Origin: a virus
Strand: one strand, 5' to 3'
DNA length: 20,277 nt
Virus record (IMG/VR): IMGVR_UViG_3300009135_000015
Coordinates: 1 to 20,277 of that record
Below the pieces are notes generated by a model, which was not told the DNA's origin, searched no databases, and was given only the letters and a program-made list of their open reading frames with translations. Both the position numbers and the translations under genes were made by a program. This document shows positions 12,967-20,277 of the stretch, one piece after another; the stretch's first letter is position 1, and each line of letters starts with the position of its first letter.

Positions 12967-13214
12967 ACTACACCCATTGCTCTGTCATATGCGGCCTCAT
13001 GATCAGGCTCGAAGTTGTTGAAGTCAATATCTTCAACATCAGCCAATTCCCAATCCGCTCCATCGAAGACATAGAATTTACCCTCAGTGGTATTCATCCA
13101 AATGTCACCAGCCACAGAATCGATAGGTTCATCTGTTCCAGCGTAATACTGAATCGTATCGTCATCGTCTGCGACCTTCTTCTTTTTCCGTTTTATCAGA
13201 TTTATTTTAGGCAT
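12963..13214 (-). CDS. 83-aa protein with shared C-terminal peptide
   Basis: Begins with a very basic stretch (INLIKRKKKKVADDDD), then GDIWMNTTEGKFYVFDGADW, a motif of the kind common in phage virion and fibre-associated proteins, then an acidic linker and the end AAYDRAMGVV. Its ATG overlaps the gp46 stop as TAATG, so it is coupled to gp46. A virion role is suggested by the GDIW..G.FYV.DG motif, but its position in a recombination operon argues for an early protein; unresolved. Confidence 0.8.
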   Translation of the reverse strand: MPKINLIKRKKKKVADDDDTIQYYAGTDEPIDSVAGDIWMNTTEGKFYVFDGADWELADVEDIDFNNFEPDHEAAYDRAMGVV

Positions 13215-14977
13215 TACTCATCCTCGTTAATATAGCTGAAACCCTTTGACATTTGTACGAGCATTCGACGATCGAACGCACTGTCAATTTCGTCTCTATG
13301 TGAAATTATATATAACGAAATCTTCTCTTCTCTCGACTTCCGTTTCAGCATCTTCGCCGCCGCTTGTACACCAATCGCATCAAGCCCGACGTCTAATATT
13401 TCATCTAACATACACACATTCACACGTGAATGAATGCTCTGCAACACATCTCTGAACGCAAACGATAATGCAATATTAACACGCGCTTGTTGGCCGTTGG
13501 ATAAGTTACCAAAATCCAAAGGTCGGCCGAATTGTGAAATGCTCGCTGTCATCTCGTGAGTAAATTCCACAACATGTGAGAGGCCGAGCTCAGTCAAGTA
13601 GAGAGCCAATCGCTTGTTCAGGAATGGAATGTTTTTGTTCAGTAGCGCTTTGCGCACAAAGCTGTCTTTCTTCGTCAACAACTTCAATAGGAATTTTTGG
13701 TGCTCACTTTCGGTTGTTAGCTCATTGATCTTTTCCATCTCTATGGGATCGAGCTCAACATCAAGTAGCTCCTGTAACGGCTCAGCGAACGGATTGTTAG
13801 CGTTCTGTTTGTTTTCAAGTTCCGTCTCGTATCCTGCTACCTTGCCTTTGATTTCAATCAACTCTTCGATATCATCAACAGTGATGTCTTTGTCGAGCTT
13901 AGCTATACAGGCGACTGCATCGTCATATATTTTTTGTGCTTTTTCCGTTCGCTTGATGCTTTTCTTTCGTTCCTTATCATTTACCTTCTTTTGGTCTTCT
14001 GCTTTGGCAATTTGAATTTTTGCGTCCTTGATTGATTGCTGACACGCGTAACACTTATCGTCCTTATAGTGAACGATCTTCTTGTCCTCTGCCGCATCGT
14101 CTTTATCCAGTGCGGTAACAATCTTCTGTTCTGTGGCGAGTGTGTTCTTGGAATCACCCCGTACGGTAACCAGATCATCACGCTCACTAATCTTCGCTTG
14201 CTGGTCTTCTATATCAACACCCGCAATCTTAGCCAACTTGCGCTTGATGGTAGCAATCTCATTCTTGTTGGACTTGTGCCAAGCTACAACACGCTTCTCA
14301 GCAGACTCAATCTGCTTCTCGTGTCGTGCGTGTTCTTTTTCCAATCCGTCGATTCGAACTTTTTGAATCTTGAGAGACTCGTCTGTTTCTTTGATGTCCT
14401 TCTTGAGTGCAGTCGCCTTATCAGACAACGTCTTCAAGTCGAACAACTCCTCAATGATGTCTGTTTGGTTTGCCTGTGAAACATGACGTACGGGTAAATC
14501 AAGAAATGGAGTGTGCGTTGCTGATACAGCAACAATGCGAACGAACAGCTCAAAGGGAAGGCCGAGTACTTTCTCGATCAAATCATTTGTGGCTGCAACG
14601 TCAAGTGATAGGTCTTTGCCGTCTTCTGAGAATTTAACCCAGTTACCGGCAGCGCCCGCTTTCATCTTACGAACACGTTGAACGTGATAATGCTTACCAT
14701 CTTTTTCAAAGTCAAGAGTCACTTCCATGTGCTTCTTGTTGATGTTGTTTACAAGATTGTCTTTGGATATGTTCGAGATCGGTTTGTCATATAAGGCATA
14801 CACAAGCGCATTGACAATCACAGTCTTGCCGACACCATTAGCGCCAGCACCTTGAGCTGTGTTGTCGAGATCCTCTCCAAGTATCAGAGTCGTGCCAGGA
14901 CGTTCGAGATTTACGACCGTTGGGACAGCTCCATACGATAAGAAGTTCTTCATCGTTAGTGTATTGAACCTAATCAT
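13214..14977 (-). CDS. 46: Recombination nuclease subunit (T4 gp46, SbcC/Rad50-like)
   Basis: ABC-type ATPase subunit of the gp46/gp47 complex that resects DNA ends for recombination-dependent replication and repair and degrades host DNA. 587 residues (T4 gp46 is 560). Walker A GANGVGKT is at 45-52, two coiled-coil arms at about 180-300 and 320-440 flank the zinc hook CYAC (C309, C312), the ABC signature SNGQQARVNIA is at 493-503, and Walker B CMLDEILDVGLD (D525, E526) is near the end. ATG with AAGGA upstream; it follows gp47 by 17 bases, the T4 order, and its stop overlaps the next gene. Confidence 0.97.
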   Translation of the reverse strand: MIRFNTLTMKNFLSYGAVPTVVNLERPGTTLILGEDLDNTAQGAGANGVGKTVIVNALVYALYDKPISNISKDNLVNNINKKHMEVTLDFEKDGKHYHVQRVRKMKAGAAGNWVKFSEDGKDLSLDVAATNDLIEKVLGLPFELFVRIVAVSATHTPFLDLPVRHVSQANQTDIIEELFDLKTLSDKATALKKDIKETDESLKIQKVRIDGLEKEHARHEKQIESAEKRVVAWHKSNKNEIATIKRKLAKIAGVDIEDQQAKISERDDLVTVRGDSKNTLATEQKIVTALDKDDAAEDKKIVHYKDDKCYACQQSIKDAKIQIAKAEDQKKVNDKERKKSIKRTEKAQKIYDDAVACIAKLDKDITVDDIEELIEIKGKVAGYETELENKQNANNPFAEPLQELLDVELDPIEMEKINELTTESEHQKFLLKLLTKKDSFVRKALLNKNIPFLNKRLALYLTELGLSHVVEFTHEMTASISQFGRPLDFGNLSNGQQARVNIALSFAFRDVLQSIHSRVNVCMLDEILDVGLDAIGVQAAAKMLKRKSREEKISLYIISHRDEIDSAFDRRMLVQMSKGFSYINEDE

Positions 14978-14994
14978 TACCGTTATTTTTTTCC

Positions 14995-16071
14995 TTAAAT
15001 ATGGGTCTTCAGACCTTTGTATATGTCGACAAGTTTCTCGTTGTCGATGTGCTCACTCTCAATGTCTGTTAGCATTTGCAGAACCAGTTCATTAACACTG
15101 GCGAGTTCATGTTCTTCCCAATCAATTGTTGTTTCTGTATCAGAAAGGGCTTCTTTTATTTCGAGAGATTCTTCCATTGAGAATTCTCGTAGAGAAAACA
15201 TCTTTATGTACGCTTCACGAACTGCTGTGCTTTCTTCAAATGTAATTGGTACATCAACGATGCACTTGACTCGTGAGTCAGGATACACTGTTTCGCTCTC
15301 ATTGAGCAAGTCAGATAGCTTGACCTTCAGGTATTTCGGACACTCTTTCCAATCGGTAAACAGCATCTCATCCTTAGCATGATCATATGTCATCATGCCA
15401 CGAGCATCATCACCCGCATCACCGAAATCCATCGGAAACGTATTACCCATATAAACGATGTTTTGATCTGCTTGGCGTTTGTGGAAGTGACCAGATATGA
15501 TGTGTTTTGGCCCAGCAAAATCTGCTGCGTCAGGTCCTGTTGGCATCTTGATACCATAGCCTGTAACTAGGAAGCCTTTGAATTCAAAATGACCAGCCCA
15601 AATTGGTACGTGGCGATACTTCTCAATCAGTTCGGTGTATTCACCATCTGCGTGAAATAGGTATGGAGAAAATAATGTACCACCTTCAATCTCATCGACC
15701 AGAATTGGTTGATCGATAACAATGAAATTGGAGAATTCCTCAAACGGAACGATCGAATGTATCTCTCGATTGTTTCGATTGTAAAGGTCATGATTACCAA
15801 CTACAAAGTAGACTGGCATATCAAGTTCGTTTATGAGTTTGGCGCCTTGATAGGAATAGTTCAGAGTAGCGATGTTGAGAGCACTTCGATTCTCATTCCA
15901 ATCGCCTAAGAAACCAACGTAATCGATTTCTGGGTCTGACTTTACGTGTTCACAAAACCACTCGATAAATCTAATACAGTCTTCGTTGTGAAGAGTTGAG
16001 TTAGCTTTTTTACCAAAGTGTATGTCCGTGAAGAAAGCGCCTTTTTTCAAGGTCTTGTTCTTGTTGGTCAT
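14995..16071 (-). CDS. 47: Recombination nuclease subunit (T4 gp47, SbcD/Mre11-like)
   Basis: Metallophosphoesterase nuclease partner of gp46. 358 residues (T4 gp47 is 339) with all phosphoesterase motifs: D16 and H18 in FTDIHFG, D57 in GFLGDWNE, N93-H94-D95 in VVGNHDLYN, H161 in WAGHFEF, and H195/H197 in ISGHFHKRQ. The carboxy-terminal 100 residues should bind the base of the gp46 coiled coil (known of the family). It lies between gp55 and gp46 as in T4. A small GAGAC-acaa-GTCTC hairpin (16081-16094) lies just upstream of the ribosome site and could modulate its translation. Confidence 0.96.
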   Translation of the reverse strand: MTNKNKTLKKGAFFTDIHFGKKANSTLHNEDCIRFIEWFCEHVKSDPEIDYVGFLGDWNENRSALNIATLNYSYQGAKLINELDMPVYFVVGNHDLYNRNNREIHSIVPFEEFSNFIVIDQPILVDEIEGGTLFSPYLFHADGEYTELIEKYRHVPIWAGHFEFKGFLVTGYGIKMPTGPDAADFAGPKHIISGHFHKRQADQNIVYMGNTFPMDFGDAGDDARGMMTYDHAKDEMLFTDWKECPKYLKVKLSDLLNESETVYPDSRVKCIVDVPITFEESTAVREAYIKMFSLREFSMEESLEIKEALSDTETTIDWEEHELASVNELVLQMLTDIESEHIDNEKLVDIYKGLKTHI

Positions 16072-16119
16072 ATAATTCCGGAGACTTGTGTCTCTCTTAT
16101 TATTGTTATTACAACAGTA

Positions 16120-16854
16120 TTATTGTGTTCCAGCGTCTCTTGTATCTCGTTCTTGTCCCTCTCCATCAACTTCGTCGCTGAGACGAGTCTGCCTATCCGC
16201 ATCGCGTTTGGCAGCATGTGCTTCTTGGAAAGTGTACGATGGATCGAGTCCATTATCAACTAACATCGAATCGCGTATGTCTCTCTGCCGTCTCTCTTGG
16301 TTCAAGAATTGAATGAATGAGTTTTTGATACATTGAGTGAAGAAAGCAAATGGGTTATTGCTCTTCGCTGGATCAAATCGATTCCACGTACGAACGAGCA
16401 TCATCATAGCATATGCTTGCATGTCATCATTGTATGTGTAATTTGCAAAGTTGCCCTTCCGTCCATATCGAGCAGCAAGGGTTTGAAGCATGTGAGCAAG
16501 ACGATCAGTCATCTGACCTTGCTCTTTACTCAACGCAACTTGGATCATCAAATCCTTGTTGTTGAGATAATTCACCTTCCGTGGCTTCTTCGGCTTGGCA
16601 GGTTTCTTCTTCGCTACCTTCTTCTTCGGAGCGGCAGGCTTTGCCACAACTTTCTTTGGAACGGGGGTTCTTTTGTGTGGTCGACGCTTTGCAACGTGAA
16701 TGTTTTTGTACGGGCCGGCAGTCACCTTCTCCGCTAATACTTTTCCAGTAGCCCGCTCGAACTTAACGTATCGATCGGTCTCTTTGTTATACCACTGGAC
16801 TATATCAGGGCGTTGAGAGGTGGTGGCCTTCGCGCTATTCTTTTTATTATGCAC
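16120..16854 (-). CDS. 55: Late transcription sigma factor (T4 gp55-like) with basic N-terminal extension
   Basis: Directs host RNA polymerase to late promoters of the TATAAATA type. The sigma core is at residues about 95-205: NYTYNDDMQAYAMMMLVRTW, RFDPAKSNNPFAFFTQCIKN, SFIQFLNQERRQRDI. The product is 244 residues (T4 gp55 is 185). The extra N-terminal 93 residues comprise a small region (IVQWYNKETDRYVKFERATG; VTAGPYKNIHVAKRRP) and a Lys/Pro/Ala-rich tract at about 57-93 resembling histone H1 tails. The carboxy end (QERDTRDAGTQ) lacks an obvious hydrophobic clamp-binding motif. The start is GTG with AGGAGA 6 bases upstream; an early promoter precedes it. Confidence 0.9.
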   Translation of the reverse strand: MHNKKNSAKATTSQRPDIVQWYNKETDRYVKFERATGKVLAEKVTAGPYKNIHVAKRRPHKRTPVPKKVVAKPAAPKKKVAKKKPAKPKKPRKVNYLNNKDLMIQVALSKEQGQMTDRLAHMLQTLAARYGRKGNFANYTYNDDMQAYAMMMLVRTWNRFDPAKSNNPFAFFTQCIKNSFIQFLNQERRQRDIRDSMLVDNGLDPSYTFQEAHAAKRDADRQTRLSDEVDGEGQERDTRDAGTQ

Positions 16855-16873
16855 GCAGGTCTCCTATATTGTA

Positions 16874-16907
16874 AGGGTAATTATACGGAAAATCCACCAA
16901 AGGTCAA
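16874..16907 (-). promoter_or_regulatory. Early sigma70-like promoter for gp55 (TTGACC-16-TATAAT)
   Basis: Minus strand -35 TTGACC at 16907-16902, 16-base spacer, perfect -10 TATAAT at 16885-16880, running into ATAATTACCCT (16884-16874). The same 11 bases, the same 16-base spacer and a following GGAGA ribosome site occur at the promoter at 8867-8900. It should make gp55 and the operon below it early genes; no other clear promoter was found before the 10.5-11.0 kb gap. Confidence 0.85.
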
Positions 16908-16910
16908 CGG

Positions 16911-16918
16911 CATAAATA
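16911..16918 (+). promoter_or_regulatory. Late promoter for the baseplate operon
   Basis: Plus strand CATAAATA, 7 of 8 bases of the T4 late element, 35 bases before the tail tube cap ATG. It lies 3 bases from the -35 of the divergent gp55 early promoter, so polymerase binding at the two sites may exclude each other (inference). Confidence 0.65.
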
Positions 16919-16952
16919 CGTAAAACGTAGCGCAAAATAGGGTAAGCCACAC

Positions 16953-17669
16953 ATGGATGATCAAGGTCAATTTAAAGTCAGATTAACGGATGCAAATTCG
17001 GCCGATCTGCTAACGCAGCGGTCTCGCACAGTTCAGTTCGATGCCACGCCAGATCTGATTGAAAACAGAAACGTCAATTATAAGACGCTAGATCCAATGC
17101 ACGCGCCTGGTCAGTTGTATGTGTACGCAAATACATCGTCACGAACATTCAACTTATCCAATATCCGTTTGGTCTCTCGTACGCCAAAAGAAGCGACTAA
17201 CAACTTGATTAGATTGTGGATTCTCCGCAGCTGGTGCATGCCATCTTTTGGCCGAAACGAATTTGAAGACGAGATGCAGAGAGCAGCTCGTGAGCAGAAC
17301 CGCGCAAACGTTGGTGTGGATGGTACCGATATAAATTCGACGATGCAAGAACGAGCAGCAACACCAACCAACTTAGATTTTCTCGGCGCACCACCAAAGG
17401 TACTGCAGCTATCAGCATACTCCAGACTAGGTGCGCAGACGGGCGTTCAGGGACTGGGACACATCAGACGCGTTCCAGTTGTTATTCAGCAGCTGAGTAT
17501 TCCATATCCAAGTGATGCAGATTACATCCCAACTGATGATGCTCAAAACCCAACGCCAATGCCAACGATCATGACTTTGGACATGACGATGGTTGAAACA
17601 CATTCACCAGCTGAATATCAAAATTTCAACTTGAATGATTTCAGAACCGGTAACCTCTCAGGATTTTAA
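16953..17669 (+). CDS. 48: Baseplate tail tube cap protein (T4 gp48-like)
   Basis: Tail tube initiator on top of the baseplate hub (gp48/gp54 group). 238 residues (T4 gp48 is 364). Family-like features are FDATPDLIENRNVNYKTLDP near residue 30, then an immunoglobulin/tube-type strand region (RTFNLSNIRLVSRTPKEATN; LWILRSWCMPSFG), LGAPPKVLQLSAYSRLG, a strand pair (PVVIQQLSIPYPSDADYIPT), and the end NFDLNDF-like (NFNLNDFRTGNLSGF). First gene after a late promoter and followed by gp53 after 2 bases. gp54 is the main alternative name. Confidence 0.72.
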   Translation: MDDQGQFKVRLTDANSADLLTQRSRTVQFDATPDLIENRNVNYKTLDPMHAPGQLYVYANTSSRTFNLSNIRLVSRTPKEATNNLIRLWILRSWCMPSFGRNEFEDEMQRAAREQNRANVGVDGTDINSTMQERAATPTNLDFLGAPPKVLQLSAYSRLGAQTGVQGLGHIRRVPVVIQQLSIPYPSDADYIPTDDAQNPTPMPTIMTLDMTMVETHSPAEYQNFNLNDFRTGNLSGF

Positions 17670-17671
17670 TC

Positions 17672-18034
17672 ATGCCTATTACATCTGGTAAAATAAGAAC
17701 AACCGATTCGTCAGAAGTTAGCACAGGACGATATACTCAAGGTGGTACAGTTGACAAGTTCAAGAACCGACTTGGTTGGTGGGAGCGTGAGTCCTTAGAA
17801 CGTCAAACGGATGATCTGCGTTTTCCAATTACGAAAGAATTTGAGGGTCGTCCTGACCTCGTTGCTCATCGTGTATATAAGAAGGCAACACTGGCGTGGC
17901 TTGTTTTACAATATAATAACATAGTAGATATTAACACCGAGTTTGTTTCAGGAAAGACGCTTGTACTTCCATCACAATTGAGAGTTCAAACAAACATCCT
18001 AACGAAATCAGTCGGTGGTAATATCGTTGAATAG
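17672..18034 (+). CDS. 53: Baseplate wedge protein (T4 gp53-like)
   Basis: Joins baseplate wedges around the hub. 120 residues (T4 gp53 is 196), so only the core is present. The family pattern is clear at about residues 65-108: HRVYKKATLAWLVLQYNNIV, DINTEFVSGKTLVLPSQLRV, where the hydroxylated/hydrophobic end forms the LysM-like fold of gp53. The ATG follows the gp48 stop by 2 bases, with CAGGA within the gp48 end as ribosome site. The context of tube cap, hub and gp5 supports it. Confidence 0.82.
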   Translation: MPITSGKIRTTDSSEVSTGRYTQGGTVDKFKNRLGWWERESLERQTDDLRFPITKEFEGRPDLVAHRVYKKATLAWLVLQYNNIVDINTEFVSGKTLVLPSQLRVQTNILTKSVGGNIVE

Positions 18035-18042
18035 AGGCAATA

Positions 18043-19974
18043 ATGTCTAACCCAGAGAATCCACTCGCTCGCTTCCGAACATATTCATACCACCACTTTC
18101 TTATAGTGGCGGACGGCATGAATACGGCTCAGGAAATAGCAAACCAAAGCGACATCGTTGTCTTCAATCGAGACACACGAAAAGGTGTGGATGAGGCTGG
18201 ATTTGAAGTTGATATTAAACAACGCTTCAGTCCTCGTTTCTTGGGTAGTGAAGATCGTGGCTATGTTATTCTGATTGACGGAATGAAAGACATACAGTTC
18301 TATATCAATTCCGCAAAGTGGGAAACTATCATAGCACCATCAGGCGATACTGGTGGATCAAAAACAGCTGATACAATTGAAGTTGATGGACAACTGATTA
18401 TTACTGAACCATATGGAATAAGCTTCCTAGAAATCTTGACAAACGCATCACGAGATCTTGGCACTGATGCTTCAGGTTTGATCTTTATACTCAAAACAGT
18501 ATTTGTTGGTCACCGCGACGATGGTCAGCAAGAGATGATCAGCAACGTTCGACCTTTCCTATTCACGATGACAAACATCACAGCAGTTCTTGACACGGGC
18601 GGTTCAACATACACAATGGAAATTGTCGGTGTTAATAACGGCACAGCAAAACTACCACAGATTTCTCGCATCGCGCAGGGTGTGAGTTTAAAGGTCGGCA
18701 CAGGTACCAACCTCGGAACAGCACTGGGATTATTGCAAATTCAACTCAACGAGAAATACAAGTGCTTCAAAGAAGCGCTTGCTACACAATTAGCTGCCAC
18801 AAACTCTCCAGTAAATCTAGAGGAGGATTTCAGAGAAGTTGAGTATGAAATTGTTGCTGATCGGGCGTACCATGAGGCCAGATATGAAGCAGGTGGTAAT
18901 CTACCCACCAACGCATCTGGTACAGACGAAGAGCGGCAGATCACAACAGGCGCCAGCGCAACAGTTGAAAGTGCCATTCGTGCTGTGATGGACTCAAGCA
19001 AGCAAGTTAAAGATGACGCCTCTCGCAAAAATAGTGAAAATAAGAAATTCATTTACAAGATTGTTTCAACGATTGTGTCTGATGAAGCAACTGATAACAT
19101 GAAAGTTCAATATTCAGTTCACCGCTATGAGGTGGTAACACAAGTTGTTGGTGAGCCACTTGATCCGGTTGAAGGAGAGTTTATTGAATTCGATTATATT
19201 TTTACTGGTCAGAATGTAGACGTTCTTGAATTCGATATCAAAATGGATATGGGATTAAGTTTCTTCTATACAATCGCCACAGCCGATTCAATTCCACTTG
19301 GTCAAAATGATGTTATTTTCGGTAAGACGCAAGCTTCAGTCGCAGGCCCACAGCCACCTGTTAGCACAGGAGACAAAGAGGTTGTTGACGAAAAAAATCA
19401 ACGAACTAGTCGTAAAACTAAAATACGCACGCCCTTATTTCTTGGTACTACAATAAGCGACCCGTTGGTACGAAACAAAGCGAATCCACTCGACACCGCA
19501 ACATTCGATGCCTTGCTATCCCGTCATGCCGCTTTTGAAAATGTAGAGGCTGCGATGAGGATCGCAGGCAATCCTCAACTGCTCGATGAGACCTGTCCCG
19601 AACCCGCAGAGGTTGAGACCGGTGAAACAACAAACGAAACGGGTAAAGTTGTCGAGGGTAATACCGGATTAGGTCGCATATTCAAAACACCAGCACTGAT
19701 TAAAGTCAATGTTAAGTTCCCCATTGATAATGAGTTGACCAACGTGAAAGATTTTTGGTACAGAGGATTCTACAACTTATATTCAATCACTCAGAATTTC
19801 GACGATGGGTTGTTCACACAAGACATCCAAATGTTCAGTCTTCCTCAATCAGACGGTACAGAGGAAGCTCTCTCCACGGCAGCCAGCCAGCCAACGAACA
19901 CAACTGCGGAGTCGCCCGACTCTTCAACTTCTGGTAATGCTGAGGATGCAACTCCGGCAGGGGGATGCAGCTGA
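18043..19974 (+). CDS. Probable baseplate hub protein (gp27-like position)
   Basis: 643-residue structural protein between gp53 and gp5. The N-terminus (NPLARFRTYSYHHFLIVAD) and the segment FDYIFTGQNVDVLEFDIKMD (about 384-403) resemble hub proteins of other large myophages, in which the Y-[IL]-[FY]-TG-[KQ]-N-x-D-[IV] motif recurs. The hub would be a trimer carrying gp5 and starting the tube. It is much longer than T4 gp27 (391) and I see no direct gp27 match, so the name rests on position and the motif. The last 45 residues are Ser/Thr/Ala/Gly-rich. AGAGG ribosome site; its TGA overlaps the next ATG (TGATG). Confidence 0.65.
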   Translation: MSNPENPLARFRTYSYHHFLIVADGMNTAQEIANQSDIVVFNRDTRKGVDEAGFEVDIKQRFSPRFLGSEDRGYVILIDGMKDIQFYINSAKWETIIAPSGDTGGSKTADTIEVDGQLIITEPYGISFLEILTNASRDLGTDASGLIFILKTVFVGHRDDGQQEMISNVRPFLFTMTNITAVLDTGGSTYTMEIVGVNNGTAKLPQISRIAQGVSLKVGTGTNLGTALGLLQIQLNEKYKCFKEALATQLAATNSPVNLEEDFREVEYEIVADRAYHEARYEAGGNLPTNASGTDEERQITTGASATVESAIRAVMDSSKQVKDDASRKNSENKKFIYKIVSTIVSDEATDNMKVQYSVHRYEVVTQVVGEPLDPVEGEFIEFDYIFTGQNVDVLEFDIKMDMGLSFFYTIATADSIPLGQNDVIFGKTQASVAGPQPPVSTGDKEVVDEKNQRTSRKTKIRTPLFLGTTISDPLVRNKANPLDTATFDALLSRHAAFENVEAAMRIAGNPQLLDETCPEPAEVETGETTNETGKVVEGNTGLGRIFKTPALIKVNVKFPIDNELTNVKDFWYRGFYNLYSITQNFDDGLFTQDIQMFSLPQSDGTEEALSTAASQPTNTTAESPDSSTSGNAEDATPAGGCS

Positions 19975-20277
19975 TGAGTAGATTTGGGGTACTTGATGAG
20001 GTTACAGATCTTCAAGGTGCAGACGCTCTCGTCACTGGTATTACTGTTGGTGAGGTGGTTGATACAAACGATCCACAACAAATGGGTCGTGTCCGCGCAG
20101 TATGCCCAGCACTTGGTGACATTAAAACACAAGCTCGCAAGCATACACCTTGGGCAATGTACGGCTCGCCATTTGCGGGCGTCAATCAGCTAACAAAGCG
20201 TGGTCGCGAAGAAACAGAATCCGAAGGTCCAGTTGCTTACGGTATGTGGGCAATTCCTAAGATTGGTTCGTATGTTC
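19974..20277 (+). CDS. 5: Tail spike/baseplate hub protein (T4 gp5-like), 3' end outside window
   Basis: The N-terminal 101 residues carry the OB-fold domain of gp5/VgrG-type cell-puncturing proteins: ITVGEVVDTNDPQQMGRVRA (about 23-42), then TPWAMYGSPFAG and AYGMWAIPKIGSYV. In T4 this domain binds gp27 and is followed by a lysozyme and a triple-stranded beta-helix needle; those parts, if present, lie beyond the window. The ATG overlaps the hub TGA by one base, indicating coupled, near-stoichiometric synthesis of the hub and spike. Confidence 0.88.
   Translation, partial: MSRFGVLDEVTDLQGADALVTGITVGEVVDTNDPQQMGRVRAVCPALGDIKTQARKHTPWAMYGSPFAGVNQLTKRGREETESEGPVAYGMWAIPKIGSYV

Noticed and set aside
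14036-14479. 147-codon hydrophobic plus-strand frame
   Set aside because: Antisense to the gp46 coiled coil; the Leu/Val-rich content is the reverse complement of Lys/Glu/Asp codons.
17331-17338. TATAAATT in the plus strand within gp48
   Set aside because: Inside coding sequence with no gene start nearby; treated as chance match to the late box.
1-20277. tRNA genes, CRISPR arrays, insertion sequences, integrase or attachment sites
   Set aside because: None seen: no cloverleaf with a T-arm motif recognised, no regularly spaced repeats, no transposase or integrase motifs.

Overview
The window is part of the genome of a large contractile-tailed phage of the T4 superfamily (Straboviridae-like or marine/T4-like myovirus). 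The evidence is a run of recognisable T4-type genes: major capsid gp23, scaffold gp22, protease gp21, core gp67-type proteins, portal gp20, hub/assembly protein gp26, tail tube cap gp48, wedge gp53, a hub protein, gp5, the recombination pair gp46/gp47 and the late sigma factor gp55. There are T4-style late promoter boxes (NATAAATA) in front of the structural operons. Nothing in the window fixes the host; base composition is intermediate and there is no photosynthesis gene, so a cyanobacterial host is not suggested.

Layout. 1-4844 (minus): head module in T4 order read leftward, gp20, two small gp67-type core proteins, gp21, gp22, gp23 (cut by the window edge). 4905-6992 (minus): a tape-measure-like protein. 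7108-8330 (plus): gp26-like protein whose end carries a T_TTT_TTT slippery heptamer followed by an overlapping -1 reading frame, an arrangement like the tail assembly chaperones of lambda and P2. 8327-8847 (minus): two small early genes behind their own sigma70-like promoter. 8908-16854 (minus): a long early operon headed by gp55, then gp47, gp46, a chain of overlapping small genes, RuvC-like resolvase, a 189-aa unknown, an FmdB-type zinc ribbon, a 0.46-kb gap with two possible tiny genes, and a DinG/Rad3-like iron-sulfur helicase. 16953-20277 (plus): tail tube cap, gp53, hub and gp5 (cut by the window edge).

How it fits together. Two sigma70-like promoters sharing an 11-base block (ATAATTACCCT) drive early genes, one of them gp55. 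gp55 should then direct the host polymerase to the NATAAATA boxes in front of head, tape measure, gp26 and baseplate operons. The 98-base gap between gp55 and gp48 holds both an early promoter (leftward) and a late promoter (rightward).

Most notable unexplained signals: (1) four otherwise dissimilar small proteins near gp46 end in the same peptide, Y-[DE]-x-A-M-[GS]-[VI]-[VL]; (2) the probable programmed -1 frameshift in the gp26-like gene next to the tape measure gene; (3) the shared extended early promoter; (4) a gp55 with a histone-H1-like basic N-terminal extension; (5) a strongly folded leader before gp22; (6) a 51-aa zinc-ribbon gene coupled into the operon by an ATGA overlap.
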